DNA of 64,000 nucleotides. It comes from Paragorgia papillata. Its lineage: Eukaryota > Cnidaria > Anthozoa > Scleralcyonacea > Coralliidae. Shown here piece after piece: positions 61,061-64,000 of the stretch; positions within the stretch are counted from its first letter, which is position 1; each line of letters starts with the position of its first letter. The position numbers and the translations under genes are program-made. The stretch covers positions 3,742,501 to 3,806,500 of the forward strand of contig JAWNZC010000348.1 in assembly GCA_035771165.1 (NCBI GenBank), given 5' to 3'. The notes under the pieces were generated by a model that did not search any database, was not told the origin of the DNA, and saw only the letters and a list, made by a program, of their open reading frames with translations.

Positions 61061-61499
61061 CATAATATTTTGAAATAGTAAAGTGCTTGAACATACATGT
61101 GCATGCAGAAACAACAAGGGAAAGTTTATTAATATGAACAAGATTACACTAGAAATTATATTCTATCAAGGATTTCTACAAATATTTCCTGAAGGCGATC
61201 TACACGATACGATTGTCATTTCGGCGTATGTAAATGCTGATTTAAAATGCGACATTTTTATGCATGTTTATTAGATCACATATGCCAGGATAAGAATCGT
61301 ATATGACTAGTAATAATGACTGGGTGACCGTGGTTTAGATTTCAATGGCCATGCCTCTTGACAAATTGTGCATTGACTGATGAAATATTCAAGAGATTTA
61401 TGAAACTTAGCCATGTTGGATTTTACCCAACTTTGTTCATGGATACTACCATTTTTCTTACTGTCAAATTATTTAAAATAATCCTGCTGATTAATAATA
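61061..61499. other. Unassigned AT-rich spacer
   Basis: No gene recognised. Confidence 0.4.
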
Positions 61500-61599
61500 T
61501 TATTGGTACTGTTTTGTTCAAGTCTAGCACGTTTTTTAATTTGACATTCATCTGAACACTTCTTGTTGAGCTTAGCATTTGCAAGTTGAGCTTGCTTTT

Positions 61600-61880
61600 C
61601 AATATTAGTCCACTCTACTCATTTTCTTTTCTGATATTTCTTAGCATTCTCCAGTCTAGTTTGTTTTTCATTTTCAGTTTCTACAGCTTGTTTACTTTTC
61701 TGATATTTTCTAGCATTCTTCAGTCTAGTTTGTTTTCCATAGTACGTTTAGTTTTCTGATATTTTCTAGCATTCTTCAGTCTAGTTTGTTTTCCATTTTC
61801 AGTTTCCACTGAACGTTTAGTTTTCTGATATTTTCTAGCGTTCTCCAGAATTCTAGTTTGTTTCTCATTATGAGTACTTG
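61600..61880 (-). repeat. About 69-bp (23-codon) in-frame tandem repeats
   Basis: Three to four units encoding (T)EN.KQTRLENARKYQKTKRSVE, shortened in one unit (TMENKLD). They form the charged, helical repeat array at the C-terminal side of the protease-like protein. Confidence 0.85.
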
Positions 61881-62574
61881 TACTTTGGCCCAATAAAATA
61901 TTAGAGCCTTTTTGCATTATCTCGGAATTTTTTAACTGAACAGTTAACCCCTTCACTTCAAAAGGAGTTACATTGGCTCGAGGTACAGTATTCTGGAAAT
62001 AAATCACCACATTACTTACTGTATACTTTCAACAGAAACCAATACACATTTTCCAAATGGATGTGGTATACCATATGAATCTCTTGAGTGAGAATCAAAA
62101 ATTTTAAAGTTCCCTTCAGAGGTCTTTAAAATTGCAACTGTGTTGCAATGAATAGTCAGCAGGCAATGTTGATAACTTAACTGAGAATTGAAAAACAGAT
62201 GATTCAGAGCATTTTCCAAAGAATAATATGGTGGATTGTTAGTTGCCATAAATAAATCCCCAGCAAATGGGTCACTGTATTGCAAATAACACATTTTATT
62301 AGAAACTGCAACCTTGTCTGGCACATCAGTTAAAAGCAAAAACGTTTTATTAACAGAATTACTTATACAAGTATAAAGGCTGTTTCCAGCACACAATATG
62401 TCATTCAAGCATGATGAATCCCATGCACTGATATTCGTTATTTGAGTATGTATTACTGCAGTCAAAGACATGGCTACACATTGTTTACCAGCATTTTGTC
62501 TAAACTTCTTTGCATTATCTTTGGCTAAAATCAGCACATATTGTTTTAGTTGGGTCGACCACATCATATACTGT

Positions 62575-62598
62575 GGGACCAGGATTTTCTTCGACATC
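62575..62598 (-). other. 2A ribosome-skipping motif DVEENPGP
   Basis: Codons GAT GTC GAA GAA AAT CCT GGT CCC on minus encode the full DxExNPGP signature, preceded by a hydrophobic VPLLLRMAN segment as in active 2A peptides. Translation would skip the Gly-Pro bond, releasing the N-terminal part from the protease-like domain. Confidence 0.85.
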
Positions 62599-62930
62599 AT
62601 TTGCCATTCTCAACAACAATGGAACAAACACATTGTAGCATGACATTTGAGTAAACGATACTACCACTTGATTCAAGCTTTTACATGTATATTGTTCTGC
62701 CAACCTTTTTGTTGGCAAATAAAATAGACCCAGATAAAATATTCGTATCAGTATTATTTATAATACCATAGCGGCTATTACTAGCTGAAGTAACATTATT
62801 AAACATTGTAAGCTTACAACACAAATGTCACCTTCGAGTCGAGTTGTATACTCTTTGACCTTTACATTATTGTGTGCACCAATTCGGGCACGATATTGCT
62901 CAATTGTTACTCCCACACACACGCAGATAG

Positions 62931-63924
62931 CACGACGGGCATAAATGATGCTGAAAACGCTCATGTTAAACGTGCCTTCATTCAACTTCTCAGGTTTTAC
63001 TTCAGTTATTCTCAAATTTTGCACCATAACAGACATCCATAATCCTTCAAATCGTATGTTTTTTGTTTTTCCATTTTTTGTATTTTTCGCGGGAAAGTGA
63101 CGTCACATTTTTGGCGCGAAAATTTTGTTTTAATATTTTTGCATATTTGATAACTGTTTCAAAAAAAGCATCTTATGTGAGCTCTAAAACCGAAGCAAAA
63201 ATTGAAATATCTTCATTCAATAAAAAATTATAACGTTTTGAAATTTGAATTTTCAGCCATTTTGAGCTATTTTTAGAAGATGGCGAAAATTCAAATTTCA
63301 AAACGTTATAACATTTTATTGAATAAAGATATTTCAATTTGTTTTTGGTTTTAGAGTCCACATAACATACTGTTTTTCAGGCAGTCATCAAACTTGCAAA
63401 AATATTGAAACAAAATTTTTGCGCCTGCACGACGGGCATAAATGATGCTGAAAACGCTCATGTTAAACGTGCCTTCATTCAACTTCTCAGGTTTTACTTC
63501 AGTTATTCTCAAATTTTGCACCATAACAGACATCCATAATCCTTCAAATCGTATGTTTTTTGTTTTTCCATTTTTTGTATTTTTCGCGGGAAAGTGACGT
63601 CACATGTTTGGCGCGAAAATGTTGTTTTACTATTTTTGCATATTTGATGACTGCTTCAAAAAAAGCATCTTATGTGAGCTCTAAAACCGAAGCAAAAATT
63701 GAAATATCTTCATTCAATAAAAAATTATAACGTTTTGAATTTTGAATTTTCAGCAACTTTGAGCTATTTTTAGAAAATGGCGAAAATTCAAATTTCAAAA
63801 CGTTATAACATTTTATTGAATAAAGATATTTCAATTTCTTTTCGGTTTTCGAGTCCACATAACATGCTGTTTTTGAGGCAGTCATCAAACATGCAAAAAT
63901 ATTTAAAAAAAATTTTCGCGCCAA
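62931..63924. repeat. 497-bp tandem duplication
   Basis: CACGACGGGCATAAATGATG at 62931 recurs at 63428, and the intervening 497 bp repeat nearly identically. The unit contains an exon-like stretch (minus: MSVMVQNLRITEVKPEKLNE...IIYARRA) and most of a fold-back element. The junction at about 63420-63428 cuts the element's distal arm (TTTGCGCC joined to TGCACGACGG). Confidence 0.92.
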
Positions 63925-64000
63925 ATATGTGACGTCATTTTCCCGCGAAAAATACAAAAAATGGAAAAACAAAAAACATACGATTTGAAGGATTATGGAT
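63532..64000. mobile_element. Fold-back element with about 90-bp TIRs plus an inner palindrome
   Basis: ATCCATAATCCTTCAAATCG at 63532 is the complement of the window's last bases. The TIR runs through CGCGGGAAAGTGACGTCACAT and GGCGCGAAAAT. A second inverted pair (TTGAAATATCTTCATTCAAT at 63698, complement at 63810) sits inside. The first tandem copy of the element starts at 63035 and is truncated at 63421. The element may end exactly at 64000 or continue outside. Confidence 0.85.

Larger units (their letters stand above)
61500..63036 (-). pseudogene. Helitron-like polyprotein fragment: 2A motif, protease-like domain, coiled-coil repeats
   Basis: Minus-strand coding remnant in several frames. 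Near 62900-62820: VGVTIEQYRARIGAHNN. 62718-62519: FVPLLLRMANDVEENPGP followed by DPTKTICADFSQ. A 1-2 nt indel at about 62520 moves the reading to the next frame: NAKKFRQNAGKQCVAMSL, WDSSCLNDILCAGNSLYTC, FLLLTDVPD, GDLFMATNNPPYYSLENAL, LTIHCNTVAILK, FKIFDSHSRDSYG (to 62016). After a stop (TAA at 62016) the sense continues in another frame: NTVPRANVTPFEVKG, then repeated EKQTR.LENARKYQKTKR units to about 61600 and beyond (IEKQAQLANAKLNKK). The GKQC...DSH spacing and the ADFSQ lead resemble the Cys and His boxes of USP/OTU-like or tegument-type deubiquitinases. Proteins with this order precede Helitron helicase regions in cnidarians, as I recall. Helitron membership is inferred, since no Rep or helicase motif lies in the window. 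Confidence 0.7.

Noticed and set aside
61500..63036. Viral (herpes tegument-type) gene insertion
   Set aside because: Only the box spacing resembles tegument-type proteases. The multicopy context, 2A motif and coiled-coil repeats fit a transposon-encoded protein better, and no other viral gene is present.

Overview
This is a eukaryotic, AT-rich, gene-poor and transposon-dense window. Lineage is inferred, not proven. The LINE 3' ends, a KIAA1958/Crypton-type tyrosine recombinase relic, a 2A-bearing protease-like polyprotein, a very large intronless beta-helix/multi-pass membrane protein and a lone intronless rhodopsin-like GPCR together suggest a cnidarian, most likely an anthozoan. No prokaryotic operon structure, rRNA operon or CRISPR array is present.

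Only two intact, host-like genes are visible, both on the minus strand and both single-exon. One is a 1254-residue secreted or surface protein with a right-handed beta-helix ectodomain, a Cys-rich module and about nine membrane spans (42218-45982). The other is a 320-residue class A GPCR (49134-50096) that sits just downstream, in its own orientation, of a 310-bp (CAAA)n/(CAGA)n microsatellite. Almost everything else is mobile DNA. A LINE has an open reverse-transcriptase frame but a frameshifted endonuclease (about 4040-6487). There are three or four other LINE 3' fragments (6500-6830, 14690-16085, 54430-55690, 59100-59235) and a Crypton tyrosine-recombinase pseudogene (51739-53361).

Three copies of one protease-like domain are present (23340-23680, 41010-41530, 61500-63036). 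The longest carries a 2A ribosome-skipping motif just before the domain and a 23-residue charged coiled-coil repeat array after it, an arrangement I associate with large cnidarian Helitron-like elements.

Many non-autonomous elements can be delimited to the base by terminal inverted repeats and target-site duplications (TSDs). They include TTAA-type elements (3280, 9885, 30173, 39217), TA/mariner-type elements (6836, 10021, 35868, 60898), 8-bp hAT-type elements (29952, 31116, 32804, 35019, 36264, 47518, 50998), a TTA/TAA family with Harbinger-like target sites (window start, 7948, 53015), a TATA-target palindrome (23054) and several long fold-back elements (9893, 17165, 38047, 63532). Insertions are nested up to three deep around 9.9-11.3 kb.

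The window also contains two segmental duplications: 12240-13470 with 28080-31030, and 22605-23330 with 38870-39840. Each duplication supplies the empty target site for insertions present in only one copy, so insertion polarity and TSDs can be read within this single window. The right end is a 497-bp tandem duplication that joins a fold-back element to an exon-like stretch.
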